Source: Verrucomicrobium sp. BvORR034 (GTDB lineage: Bacteria; Verrucomicrobiota; Verrucomicrobiia; Verrucomicrobiales; Verrucomicrobiaceae). From it: 45,329 nucleotides of DNA. Below the pieces are notes generated by a model. That model did no database searches, was not told the DNA's origin, and saw nothing but the letters and a program-made list of their open reading frames with translations. The position numbers and the translations under genes are program-made. Location: the NCBI RefSeq assembly GCF_000739635.1, contig NZ_BATQ01000152.1, positions 1 to 45,329 of the forward strand, written 5' to 3'. Shown here piece by piece: positions 16,083-24,386 of this stretch (position 1 is its first letter; every line of letters starts with the position of its first letter).

Positions 16083-16970
16083 ATGCCGGAGTACAATCGC
16101 ATCAAACGCGCCCGCCCCCTGCTTGGGACGCTGGTGGAGATCACGCTGGAGGGCAAGCGGGATGAAAAAACGCTGCACACCCTGGCTGGCGCCGCCTTCA
16201 CAGAGATCGAGCGCGTGCACAAGCTGATGAGCTTTCACGATCCGCACAGCGACATCTCCCGCCTGAACACCGATGGTCGCGGTCGCCCCGTACCGCTGCA
16301 TCCCTGGACCATCGAGGTCCTGCGCTGTGCAGAGAATCTGAAGAGCGATACGGCAGGGCTCTTCGACGTGTGCATTGCCGGCTCCCTGCTGCATCTGGGC
16401 TATCTGCCCGGGCAGGGCACCAAGGTGCCGCCGCTGTGCCGTTTTGGCATCATCAAGCTCTATGACAATCACCAGGCCCGTCTCTATGGCGGGGCCTATG
16501 TGGACGTGGGCGGCATCGCCAAAGGCTTCGCCGTGGACAAGGCTGTGGACATCCTCCGCGGTATCGGCGGCCTAAGCGGCATAGTGAATGCAGGCGGCGA
16601 TCTGCGGGTGTTTGGTGCCAAGTCGCAACTGGTGAACCTGCGCGATCCCTCAGAGCCCGGCACCTCCCACCACGCCATCCAGCTCAAGGACGGTGCCCTG
16701 GCCACGACGGGCAGCTACTTCAGCCGCAAGAAGATGCCCGAAGGTGCCTGGGTGGCCCCGCTCATCCATCCCCACACCCGCCGCGCCAATCCCGGCAGCC
16801 GCAGCGTCACCGTCGCGGCCCCCACCGCCATGCTGGCCGATGCCCTCACCAAAGTGGCGTGGTTCGCCCGCGCAGAGGACTCCGCCCGTCTCCTGAAGAC
16901 CTATCGCGCGAGCGGCTGGGTTTTAGGAAAGCACCAAGAGGTGGTGCCTCTCACGGGGAAGGCGGCTTGA
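16083..16970 (+). CDS. apbE: FAD:protein FMN transferase
   Basis: The product has 295 residues. RPLLGTLVEI near the N-terminus, MSFHDPHSDISRLN, GAYVDVGGIAKGFAVDKAVDIL, GIVNAGGDLRVFG and the late ATTGSYF are the family landmarks of ApbE, which uses FAD and magnesium to attach FMN to SGAT-type threonines. No clear lipoprotein signal is present, unlike many ApbE proteins, so its location is open. It lies 33 bases behind the FMN-binding protein gene, its likely substrate. Confidence 0.92.
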   Translation: MPEYNRIKRARPLLGTLVEITLEGKRDEKTLHTLAGAAFTEIERVHKLMSFHDPHSDISRLNTDGRGRPVPLHPWTIEVLRCAENLKSDTAGLFDVCIAGSLLHLGYLPGQGTKVPPLCRFGIIKLYDNHQARLYGGAYVDVGGIAKGFAVDKAVDILRGIGGLSGIVNAGGDLRVFGAKSQLVNLRDPSEPGTSHHAIQLKDGALATTGSYFSRKKMPEGAWVAPLIHPHTRRANPGSRSVTVAAPTAMLADALTKVAWFARAEDSARLLKTYRASGWVLGKHQEVVPLTGKAA

Positions 16971-17000
16971 GAGTTCCTGGTTCTTGGTGCTGATTTGATT

Positions 17001-17038
17001 TTTGAAGTTTCGTATTTGAAGTTTGAAGTTTGAAGTTT
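17001..17038 (+). repeat. Heptamer array behind apbE
   Basis: Units TTTGAAG begin at 17001, 17015, 17022 and 17029, all in a 7-base phase, with a diverged unit at 17008. The array starts 30 bases after the apbE stop codon. Confidence 0.7.
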
Positions 17039-17051
17039 GCACCCCGCCTTT

Positions 17052-17147
17052 GCCCGCCGGGAACTTCGTGTCGGAGTAGTGTGTCAATCGGCTTACGGTA
17101 CCGATCCCGTTTGGTCGGCGTGTCGTAGCTTGAAGTTCCCGGCGGGC
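17052..17147. repeat. Intergenic inverted repeat with 16-bp perfect arms
   Basis: GCCCGCCGGGAACTTC (17052-17067) is exactly complementary to 17132-17147. The 64-base interior carries further short complementary blocks. The GGGAACTTC/CCCGG arms recall repeat B. No open frame is enclosed, and no T-tract makes it a terminator. Confidence 0.7.
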
Positions 17148-17178
17148 TGAAAGAGCAGCGCGATTCGCTGCATTCACG

Positions 17179-17595
17179 CTACGTCGCTTCCCCTCCCCGG
17201 CGCGACTCATGAAAGGAGTCGTGCGGCCAGCACTCGACATGACGCATCGCAAGTCCGGTCCTCCCATCCTGAGTGACAGCGATGGCAACAGTGCAATAGA
17301 ACCTCTTGAGCCCGTTGCCATAGCGACCTGCAGAGAGAAATGAGATCCTCCCTTCGATGGAGTTCAGGCCATGCTTCACCAGCCTGTCCGTTATCCTCCG
17401 CGAACCGGAGACCTCGTAGCCGCAGATCCAGAGAACTTCACCCGGCCGCACTTTGAAGCTGAAGGCAGGCTTCCTCTTCCGTTCAGCGATCTCACAAAGC
17501 CGCCCGATGCCCCACCAGCCTGTGATGTCGTGATTCCTCGAACACAGATAGTCGCACAATGAGGCGGCCAAGGCTTCCATTTCACAGCGTTTCAT
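17179..17595 (-). CDS. Hypothetical protein
   Basis: The product has 138 residues, is soluble, with scattered cysteines and a beta-rich centre (AFSFKVRPGEVLWICGYEV, RITDRLVKHGL, RFYCTVAIAVTQDG). I do not recognise it. It is the last gene (in transcription order) of the long minus-strand run of small genes at 17.2-26.6 kb. Confidence 0.55.
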   Translation of the reverse strand: MKRCEMEALAASLCDYLCSRNHDITGWWGIGRLCEIAERKRKPAFSFKVRPGEVLWICGYEVSGSRRITDRLVKHGLNSIEGRISFLSAGRYGNGLKRFYCTVAIAVTQDGRTGLAMRHVECWPHDSFHESRRGGEAT

Positions 17596-17614
17596 GATGC
17601 ATTGATGGATGCAG

Positions 17615-17848
17615 TCAGCCCTCGCCCAGCCTCACATAGCGGACGGTGAAATCCTCACCCATCTTCACGATACGAATCTTGAAGTCCTCCCCCACTTTCA
17701 CCTCCTCCCACAGGCCAGGGCTAAAAGCCCCCAGGCTGACCCTTCGCACACTGAGATCTCCACCCACCCTCACCACGCGCACCTTGTAGTCCTCGCCAAA
17801 CGCGACGAAGCGGACTTTGCCAAACACAGATCTTGGATTGGGTTTCAT
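17615..17848 (-). CDS. Small beta-repeat protein, septoil-knot-like
   Basis: I use ATG 17848-17846 (77 residues); a TTG three codons upstream is possible. The sequence is built from about six short strands with a repeating pattern: VRFVAFGEDY, KVRVVRVGGDL, SVRRVSLG, EEVKVGEDF, KIRIVKMGEDF, TVRYVRLGEG. This periodicity resembles the 7(1) septoil knot family (Septknot), small proteins made of such tandem strands; I assign it by pattern only. Function unknown. Confidence 0.6.
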   Translation of the reverse strand: MKPNPRSVFGKVRFVAFGEDYKVRVVRVGGDLSVRRVSLGAFSPGLWEEVKVGEDFKIRIVKMGEDFTVRYVRLGEG

Positions 17849-17889
17849 GGGATACAACTGCGGGAGGTATATCAGAATAGCGCTCCGAA

Positions 17890-18180
17890 CTAAAACTTGA
17901 TCGTCGGCTCACGCGAATCGCTGGGATTGTACCCACGAAAATCTGTCGCCTTCAGGATGCGTTTTGCGACTTTCATGAGGATGGCCGCGAGGGGAGGCCC
18001 CAAGACAGCGGCCGCGAGAAGAGCCCAGAAGTTCTTGTCGATGACCTGTGCCTTGGTCGGCAATTGAGACCACTGATACAGCCCACACCACCCGAGCACC
18101 GAGATCACGGCCGGGAAAAGGGCCACGAAACCGACGAGACATCCTAACGGAGTGCTATGGGTGGGAACGGGGTAGCTCAT
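17890..18180 (-). CDS. Small two-helix membrane protein
   Basis: The product has 96 residues, with membrane segments LGCLVGFVALFPAVISVLGW and FWALLAAAVLGPPLAAILM and a basic C-terminal stretch (KVAKRILKATDFRGYNPSD). The family is not recognised. It belongs to the run of small minus-strand genes. Confidence 0.6.
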   Translation of the reverse strand: MSYPVPTHSTPLGCLVGFVALFPAVISVLGWCGLYQWSQLPTKAQVIDKNFWALLAAAVLGPPLAAILMKVAKRILKATDFRGYNPSDSREPTIKF

Positions 18181-18211
18181 GTAGCGGAAAGTGATGGGAA
18201 TGCCGAGAGAA

Positions 18212-18598
18212 TCACCTCCCAGTCTGACCTCTGGGCGTCGTATTTAACGAGCGTCCCTGAAACGCGTTTCCAAGTCTTCGAACCACATTGTCGACGGGAA
18301 ACACCAGAACCAACAAAAGAAAAACGGCATCACGATAAGGTTCAGGCACCAACGGAAGAGTCACGCCAAGCATCGTGACCAGGACCGTGAAAATGCCGGC
18401 AAATCCCAGTGTCTCCCGCCACTGAGGACGAGCATCCGATGACAGCCAGTGAAACAGCACGACTGCAGGAACAAAGCAGAGGCCCAGCAACCACGATGGC
18501 ACGCCAATCGCAGATCCCATCGCGAGGCCAAAGTACGCCAGCGCCGTCACCAGCAGGGTGTTCCTCAGCAACAGGAAGATCTCACGAAGAATGCTCAT
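18212..18598 (-). CDS. Small four-helix membrane protein
   Basis: From ATG 18598-18596 it has 128 residues; the frame is open further upstream but without protein-like sequence. Hydrophobic stretches: LLVTALAYFGLAMGSAIG, WLLGLCFVPAVVLFHWL, LGFAGIFTVLVTMLGVTLPL and VFLLLVLVFPVDNVV. The function is unknown. Confidence 0.58.
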   Translation of the reverse strand: MSILREIFLLLRNTLLVTALAYFGLAMGSAIGVPSWLLGLCFVPAVVLFHWLSSDARPQWRETLGFAGIFTVLVTMLGVTLPLVPEPYRDAVFLLLVLVFPVDNVVRRLGNAFQGRSLNTTPRGQTGR

Positions 18599-18701
18599 AA
18601 GGGTATTGAGCGAAGTTAGATTAGGTTGATGAAGAGGGCGACCACTTTGGCAACTCGCGGTAGCCCTCCCCACCGGCTGTGTCCCCAAAAGGCCCGCGGG
18701 G

Positions 18702-19409
18702 TCATTTGAGCTCGTATTTGACGGTAACGGTCGCGGAATACTCCAGCTTCTCAAACTCCGCCGCGTTGTTTTGACCAAAGAAGGGCTGCACAATCCGGTT
18801 CTCGGTCAGCGTCACCCAGCCATTGTTGACAGCCCCCTCACGCAAAGACAGTAGCGTGCCAATCTGCACCCCGGCCTCTTTCGCCAGAGCGTCAGCCTTC
18901 TCTTTTGCGGCAGCCACTGCAGCCAGCAAGGCCTGCTTCCTGAGCTCCTCGTGTTTTGAGGTGCGCAGCTCCACCCTTACGATCTCAATATGATCATCTT
19001 CAAGCAGCGCCGTTTCCAGAGCCTGCCGCCTGGATAAATCGCCAATTTCCACGATCGCGGCCCGCTCAGCGTAGAACCCTTTGAAGACCCGCCCCTCGCG
19101 AGTGGTATCGTAGTCCTTTCCGGAGGCAATACCGCTAAGGCGCAGAGCATTTTCCTTAAACCCGTTCTTCGCAAGCCGGTCACGCAGTGAGGCCGTGGCA
19201 GTATCAAGCATCTTCGATGCCTCAGCCAGCGAAGCGGCTTCTCCCCTGACTTTGATCTGCCAGGAAGCCCGGTCCACATCCGCAGCAATCTTGGCGATCG
19301 CGTCCACTTCGATGTGGCGTCGCGTGTCGATTTGCTGAGCCTGAGCCGAGGAGGCATAGAGCAGTGTGCAGAAGAGGGAGAGAGAGAAGAACAGGAAGGG
19401 GTATTTCAT
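18702..19409 (-). CDS. SIMPL domain (DUF541) periplasmic protein
   Basis: From ATG 19409-19407 it has 235 residues. A signal peptide (KYPFLFFSLSLFCTLLYASSAQA) is followed by the SIMPL pattern: RHIEVDAIAKIAADVDRASW at the start of the mature part, then helical LRKQALLAAVAAAKEKADALAKEAG and a C-terminal strand KLEYSATVTVKYEL. Relatives include the oxidative-stress protein YggE and the kinase-associated SIMPL protein; the biochemical role is not settled. It is one of the few genes in the island with a recognisable fold. Confidence 0.85.
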   Translation of the reverse strand: MKYPFLFFSLSLFCTLLYASSAQAQQIDTRRHIEVDAIAKIAADVDRASWQIKVRGEAASLAEASKMLDTATASLRDRLAKNGFKENALRLSGIASGKDYDTTREGRVFKGFYAERAAIVEIGDLSRRQALETALLEDDHIEIVRVELRTSKHEELRKQALLAAVAAAKEKADALAKEAGVQIGTLLSLREGAVNNGWVTLTENRIVQPFFGQNNAAEFEKLEYSATVTVKYELK

Positions 19410-19685
19410 CGTTTTGTACGTTGCACGGTTGGGTCTCAGCAATTTGCTGACTACCCTAGCAAGACGGAACAGAGGTGACAAGCAGGCATGTTGTGGGTGC
19501 ATTTGTTCGAATGTGGAACCGCCCGAGCGACCCGGCGATTTGATTCACCTCGCGCCACCCTCTCACCCATCCTGACCGCGTTCTCACGAACGCAGCTACT
19601 AATTCAATCTCCACCGCCGGCTCGTGACGGCGCACGCTTCCATAACTGCAGAGCCAATCCTGTTCCTCCTGCAATCATTGCCGCC

Positions 19686-20309
19686 TCACACAACATCAAC
19701 ACTCACAGGCTTGTTCCTGACCTCGCCGCCAGGACCGCCCACAACGGCAGCATTCACAAAATGGATACCGCCTTTCGTCAAAACGCCGCTGCTGGCGTGC
19801 ACGTGGCCGAACGCATGAATCTGCGGACGAATGCGCTCCAGCTCCCTCCGCAAGTGCGGACAGCCAAGATGGATATCCCCTGAGCTCGCTACATCCAACA
19901 CTCCAAACGGAGGCGTGTGCGTCACCAAGAGGTCAATGCCTTCCGGGATCTGCCTCCATCTTCTCATCAGGTCCTGCTCTTCAGAGTAAAAGGCAAATCC
20001 TGCAAGATCAGGACACCAAGGCGATCCATAGACCTTCAGTCCACCCACCTCTACACCGCCATCCTCAAGGTAGATGGCCTGAGAAAAGCGAAACTCCCGG
20101 TATTGCAGCAGGGCATCGTGATTCCCACCGATACAAATGATCTGACCTGCGGGAATTTCGGCAAACCAGGCGTCGACGTCTTCGAACGTTTCTTGTTCTT
20201 GCTGGCCTATGTTGCAGAAATCTCCGCAATGAATCAGCAAGTCGCACTCCGGGATGGTCAGATCCCTGTGCTTGCCGTGGGTGTCAGCGATGATGCAAAG
20301 GCGGGGCAT
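19686..20309 (-). CDS. Calcineurin-like metallophosphoesterase
   Basis: The product has 207 residues. The metal-binding motifs occur in order: ADTHG (8-12), HCGDF, GGNHD, VTHTPP and AFGHVH. This is the compact class of phosphodiesterases related to the MPPED group and YfcE. It should hydrolyse a phosphoester with two bound metals in the cytoplasm; the substrate is unknown. It stands alone in the run of minus-strand genes. Confidence 0.92.
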   Translation of the reverse strand: MPRLCIIADTHGKHRDLTIPECDLLIHCGDFCNIGQQEQETFEDVDAWFAEIPAGQIICIGGNHDALLQYREFRFSQAIYLEDGGVEVGGLKVYGSPWCPDLAGFAFYSEEQDLMRRWRQIPEGIDLLVTHTPPFGVLDVASSGDIHLGCPHLRRELERIRPQIHAFGHVHASSGVLTKGGIHFVNAAVVGGPGGEVRNKPVSVDVV

Positions 20310-20404
20310 GCTTAGGGATGACTTGTTTTTGTTTCGACTGCGTCGACCAGGTTTTCAAACAACATGTCGGCGGAGGGCCTGGCAGCAGTGCTCGGAGACC
20401 GCAT

Positions 20405-20671
20405 TCAAACGTCGTCAGCCGGCAGGTCCGTCTCATAGAGACGATTACTGGGACTGCACCATCCCAAGATGCTATCCATGGTGTCCAGGATCGCGTCATA
20501 CAGCCTTTCATCTTTGTCGTTTTCATGAAGAGCGCGAAACGAGTCGAACAAGCGATAGAGCTCAAGCTGAGTCATCCCTTCATCACGAAAGCTGCGTGCC
20601 AGTGCGAATACCGCATGAGCAGGGTCCGGTTCGCGAAGGACGCTTTCGAGCCGTGCATGTGAAGTAGTCAT
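20405..20671 (-). CDS. Small conserved acidic protein, unknown function
   Basis: From ATG 20671-20669 it has 88 residues. The sequence is helical and acidic (VLREPDPAHAVFALARSFRDEG, MTQLELYRLFDSFR, YDAILDTMDSILGWC). I recall similar short proteins as scattered orphan genes near toxin-immunity loci, but have no function to assign. Confidence 0.6.
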   Translation of the reverse strand: MTTSHARLESVLREPDPAHAVFALARSFRDEGMTQLELYRLFDSFRALHENDKDERLYDAILDTMDSILGWCSPSNRLYETDLPADDV

Positions 20672-20720
20672 CAGAGCTAATGAAGTTTGCCTGCCCGAAA
20701 GTTTGAAACCCGTGCTGCGG

Positions 20721-21050
20721 CTAGCCCTGGCTCTTTGTTGCTCCATCCTGTTCCTCAAGCACCTCTTTGACGCGGGCCCAGTTCGTAACTTCTTCGTGGG
20801 CTGGCCACACCTTTAGCAAAACTCGATACCGCCCGATGTCGCGCAAGAAAGCTCCACCCATGATGCCAATGACCAACCAACCCGCCTCTGGATAGCCCGA
20901 TTCTACGACCAGATACCCCAGCCCTGCGACGACGGCCAATGCCAACCAAGATCGAAGGCTTGATCGCGCAAGAACCCAGAAAGTGGGTGGCTGAGTGTGC
21001 CAGCCCAAATAGACTTTCAGCGACCGCAATTGGAGTTTGGTGAGCGTCAT
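20721..21050 (-). CDS. Small membrane protein
   Basis: The product has 109 residues. Two hydrophobic stretches (WLALAVVAGLGYLVVE and AGWLVIGIMGGAFLRDIG) are flanked by basic and acidic ends. The ATG overlaps the TGA of the upstream gene as ATGA, so the two are coupled. The family is not recognised. Confidence 0.6.
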   Translation of the reverse strand: MTLTKLQLRSLKVYLGWHTQPPTFWVLARSSLRSWLALAVVAGLGYLVVESGYPEAGWLVIGIMGGAFLRDIGRYRVLLKVWPAHEEVTNWARVKEVLEEQDGATKSQG

Positions 21051-21490
21051 GAGTGCGATGGTTGGGAACTACATTCAACTATCGGGGCAAGTACAGAGGC
21101 GGCGAAGGTCGTGTAAACGCGATTGGGCGGCAGTACAAGCAACGCCCCTGAAGCGAAGTCGAACGAAACTGCCAACGGACGATGGGCAGCGCTGACGGCC
21201 TCTAGTGCTGCCGCCAAGGCTACGGATGGACCGGCCGCCTTCCGAGGAACGATGGTGATCCAAGGGATCTGATCCACATAGCGATAGCCGCTGAAGGCTG
21301 CATCGGCATCCAGACTGCTTTCGGTGAAGGTGGCATGTTTACGAAGTGTGGCAGCCAGGTGACCAAAAAGCTTGTCATACTCTTCATCAGGAATGATGCC
21401 GTTCGCTTCATCTCCGTGCTGGTCACAAAAAGCTGAGGCGAGTTTCTCAATTTCTTCTTCGGAGGCATGGTGAAACTCGATGGGTTGCAT
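21047..21490 (-). CDS. Hypothetical soluble protein
   Basis: From ATG 21490-21488 it has 147 residues. The N-terminal half is acidic and helical (HASEEEIEKLASAFCDQHGDE), the C-terminal half alternates strands (WITIVPRKAAG, PLAVSFDFASGALLVLPPNRVYT). It is translationally coupled to the small membrane protein that follows. A soluble acidic protein paired with a two-helix membrane protein is a layout seen in immunity-type gene pairs, but nothing here proves that. Confidence 0.55.
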   Translation of the reverse strand: MQPIEFHHASEEEIEKLASAFCDQHGDEANGIIPDEEYDKLFGHLAATLRKHATFTESSLDADAAFSGYRYVDQIPWITIVPRKAAGPSVALAAALEAVSAAHRPLAVSFDFASGALLVLPPNRVYTTFAASVLAPIVECSSQPSHS

Positions 21491-21707
21491 CAATACGAAA
21501 GGTTGGAGGTGGGAATCTTGAATCTGCGGGATCTCAGGGGGATTGATTGCGCGTCGTTAATGACTTCAAAGTATAAAGCGTCCATTCAATTTGCACCTTG
21601 GTAGCGCAACCAGCAATGGGAGACTGGGGCTGCTCGACTGACGAACTAAAGTTCTGCACTACTTTGCTGGAGCCGATGCTGAGCAATAGGTCCCACGGAA
21701 AGGCCCC

Positions 21708-22211
21708 TTACTTGGAGATCCGCTCAAAAGTGACCCCCTTGGCCCAGAGCTGAATGAACTCCACGTTTGCCGCAGTTCCATCTTCATTCAGGTACACCGA
21801 AACTTTCATACCCAAGTACCCATAGTTCCAAAAAAGCGACGCGCCCTGCACCCCTGGACGTGGATGGGCCTCCTCAAGGCGGGAGAGAAACACCCATAGT
21901 TCATGTTGCCGCAGTGATGGGAAGCTGGACGGACAGTCTGATCTCCCGAGGGTCACAGTTCCCCCTTGAGGGTGCCGCTCGAGTTGCGTCATGACCCACG
22001 CCCGCAGTTCATCTGGATTGACCCGCCGTTTAAATTCTTCCTCAAAGGCATCCAGCTCTTTTGAGGATTGACGGACTTGCCACCCAATATGGGCAAACGG
22101 GCTGGCCCACACCAGCAACAATACCAAAAGCCATAGGAACATCGCCCCTCGCCCCCCGGCTTTTCCTTCTGCTTCTTCCAGATTCAGTGAGGTTTCCATC
22201 TGAGGAACCAT
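21708..22211 (-). CDS. Membrane-anchored hypothetical protein
   Basis: The product has 167 residues. A cytoplasmic N-terminus of about 22 is followed by one helix (AMFLWLLVLLLVWASPFAHIGW) and an extracytoplasmic domain with SYLG/FWNYGYLGMKVSVYLNEDG. A second ATG four codons in is an alternative start. The gene is 38 bases downstream of the next minus-strand gene, too close for an integron-type attC site. Confidence 0.58.
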   Translation of the reverse strand: MVPQMETSLNLEEAEGKAGGRGAMFLWLLVLLLVWASPFAHIGWQVRQSSKELDAFEEEFKRRVNPDELRAWVMTQLERHPQGGTVTLGRSDCPSSFPSLRQHELWVFLSRLEEAHPRPGVQGASLFWNYGYLGMKVSVYLNEDGTAANVEFIQLWAKGVTFERISK

Positions 22212-22249
22212 ATCAGGATGCGATTGAAGTCATCACGATCTCATGATTT

Positions 22250-22654
22250 TCAGTCGTATCGGATAACAGCACTACCATAACCGCCCTTGGCATCAAAGCC
22301 AGCCCAAATGCTGCCCCAGGCATGTTCGCCCGTCGGGAACCCATGCTCGGCCAGCCATGCCTCCGTTCGCGCCGCTCTGAGCTGTTCCGTTTCCTCAGAG
22401 AAGTCGTCCCAGCTTGTTCCCAGATCCTCATCCCGGACGGACAGCGAAACGATTTTCAATGTGCCATTGAAGAAGCAGAGCCCCACATTCAACCGGCCTG
22501 GATTGGTTGCCTCGTCTTTCAGGTAGTACCAAACATACCCGGTCTTCATGTCATGCCGTTCCACGCCGTTCAGCAGCGCGGCTTCGAACTCACCCAACTT
22601 GCGATGAATGCGCAAGCCACGGGGGTGCTCCATCGAGAATTCGCGAGTTTTCAT
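22250..22654 (-). CDS. Hypothetical soluble protein
   Basis: The product has 134 residues. It looks like a mixed alpha/beta protein with a strand-rich middle (YVWYYLKDE, LNVGLCFFNGTLKIVSLSV) and an acidic helix (SEETEQLRAARTEAWLAEHG). I do not recognise the family. The size, acidity and position in the island fit an immunity-type protein, which is an inference only. Confidence 0.55.
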   Translation of the reverse strand: MKTREFSMEHPRGLRIHRKLGEFEAALLNGVERHDMKTGYVWYYLKDEATNPGRLNVGLCFFNGTLKIVSLSVRDEDLGTSWDDFSEETEQLRAARTEAWLAEHGFPTGEHAWGSIWAGFDAKGGYGSAVIRYD

Positions 22655-22765
22655 TCGAGAGGGGACAGCGGGATACGCAATGCGCCATTCGGGCCAACGT
22701 TACCTCTCAATCGTCAGTTCAAGTCAAAATGGTCCCAGCAAGCGCATAGAAGTCAACGAGGGCAC

Positions 22766-23269
22766 CTAGCGAGGGCCGTCAATCCCTCCCTTCGATGCGG
22801 AGATCATGGCCTCGCTGTCCGGCCCATTGAAGCCTGGACACACGCCGATAGCCACCTCTTCACCGAGCAAGCACCTCAAGTCATCTACGAGTTCAGCATG
22901 GGAATCCCCCATCCAACCCGTATCGGCATTCGCATTGGAGGATGGCCATCTCAAACGTGTAATCAAGTACTCATCGCCTTCGGGAATCTCAGCGAGGGCA
23001 CGATCTATGAGAGACTGTGAGCAGAGCCCTCTTAGGGGAAGCTGCGGGAGCTGAAAGACAACCGTGTCGGTCCCGACGGGAAGCGTCTCCACCAAGTCAC
23101 GGAATTCTGTCTCAGACCGACAGAACACATAGTCCCTCTGCCCGCCTGACCGAAGATACCTGAGAACCACAAACACTTCGCCACAGGTGCTGATCCTTTC
23201 ACAAACTCTGGCGATGAACGCGGATGAAATCTCCCGAGATGGGTCAAAGCGATTTCCAGTTGCTTTCAT
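22766..23269 (-). CDS. Hypothetical soluble protein
   Basis: The product has 167 residues. A strand pair (EVFVVLRYLRSGGQRDYVFC, TVVFQLPQLPLRG) precedes an acidic C-terminal half with DDLRCLLGEEVAIGVCPGF. Its ATG overlaps the TGA of the upstream gene as ATGA, so the two products are made together. The family is not recognised. Confidence 0.55.
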   Translation of the reverse strand: MKATGNRFDPSREISSAFIARVCERISTCGEVFVVLRYLRSGGQRDYVFCRSETEFRDLVETLPVGTDTVVFQLPQLPLRGLCSQSLIDRALAEIPEGDEYLITRLRWPSSNANADTGWMGDSHAELVDDLRCLLGEEVAIGVCPGFNGPDSEAMISASKGGIDGPR

Positions 23270-23736
23270 GATTGCCAGATGTTCAGAGTCTCATATCCTC
23301 CGGGGGACTCGAAGGCGCCTTGATAAAGGCAAAGAAAGCCCCGCGCCCAAAGCGCGCCACGAGTCCACGTTCCATACAGCAGGGATCCTCCATCCACGGC
23401 AACGGGTGCGGAGAATGCAAACACGATCTGCTGTTGGGAATCCCTCTTGAAATCGGAGTAGGTGGCAAAGTCCAACTCAATGACCTCTCTCTCGACACGA
23501 TTGGCCTTTTCATCCAGCGTGAACATTGACTTCCAATCAGCTGGATCACGAGCCTCCAAAAGCAGTTTCACCGGATAGCCTGGTCGATCTTCAAAATCGG
23601 CAAACCGCCGCAGCATCTCAGAGACCGGGATCGAACGACGACGCACCAACAGTCGTGGAGCAGAGGCCTCTGAATCTTTGACCTCATCGTAAACCAACCG
23701 CTCAAGGATGTTGAATGAACTCGTGGCCACAGCCAT
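23266..23736 (-). CDS. Hypothetical soluble protein
   Basis: The product has 156 residues, with VSEMLRRFADFEDRPGYPVKLLLEARD, then strand-rich sequence (REVIELDFATYSDF, IVFAFSAPVAVDGGSLLYG). It is the first gene of a coupled pair with the 23269 gene. No family is recognised. Confidence 0.55.
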   Translation of the reverse strand: MAVATSSFNILERLVYDEVKDSEASAPRLLVRRRSIPVSEMLRRFADFEDRPGYPVKLLLEARDPADWKSMFTLDEKANRVEREVIELDFATYSDFKRDSQQQIVFAFSAPVAVDGGSLLYGTWTRGALWARGFLCLYQGAFESPGGYETLNIWQS

Positions 23737-23823
23737 AGAAAAAGGGTGCTATCGAGGGGCGCAAACGTCAAGAGCCGCGCATCAAGAACAGAGAATGCGA
23801 GATCGCAAGCATCGGCAAACATT

Positions 23824-24354
23824 TCACTTCAACCGGACCGCCATGGACGTCGCATATTGCAGGAAGCCGAGGGCTTCGGCAATACGGATGGAACCCACGT
23901 TTGACTCGAGGGTGCGATAACTGCCTCCGTGCTCCCACTCGGTGGGATCACAAGCTTGCTGCAAGGCATCAAGGGCTGATGCGTCGTCAGGGAGGAGGTT
24001 TCGTGCGGGATGCTCCGGTGGAGTCACTGCCTCTGCATAGCCGATGTAGGCGGGACCAATGACCATCGAAGCAACGGGGGCCAGCGCTGTAGCAAAGCTT
24101 TCAGGAGAACAACCGGAGAGCACCGGCGACAGCAGCACTTTGAGTTTGTCCACACAGGTCGGAGGGACCGAGGCGATCGCCGCCTCATTCCGGAACAAGG
24201 CAAAGGCTCCCCGATAGTCGGAGAGCTCCTCCCCATGGGTGATAATGTTCAGTGGCTCGGCAAACAGCTGGTCACCAGGGCAGCCCAGATGAGAGGCCCA
24301 GTAGGCATCGGCGACGGTGACGATGGATGGACTCAACATGGCTTGTTGCGGCAA
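23824..24354 (-). CDS. GNAT-like N-acetyltransferase
   Basis: The product has 176 residues. The C-terminal NVGSIRIAEALGFLQYATSMAV resembles the end of the GNAT fold, where an Asn/Ser-rich turn leads into a helix and the last strand. The region VIGPAYIGYAEA matches, from memory, a GNAT subgroup with the same phrase. The usual Q/RxxGxG/A acetyl-CoA loop is not obvious, so the enzyme may be divergent. The acetylated substrate cannot be guessed. Confidence 0.6.
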   Translation of the reverse strand: MPQQAMLSPSIVTVADAYWASHLGCPGDQLFAEPLNIITHGEELSDYRGAFALFRNEAAIASVPPTCVDKLKVLLSPVLSGCSPESFATALAPVASMVIGPAYIGYAEAVTPPEHPARNLLPDDASALDALQQACDPTEWEHGGSYRTLESNVGSIRIAEALGFLQYATSMAVRLK

Positions 24355-24386
24355 GGCAAAAGTGGCCTGCGGTTTGCCACTTCCAA

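Noticed and set aside
21632-21668. A further copy of repeat C (CGACTGACGAACTAAAGTTC)
   Set aside because: It shares the ACTAAAGT core and a following GCACTAC but is too short and diverged to claim as a copy.
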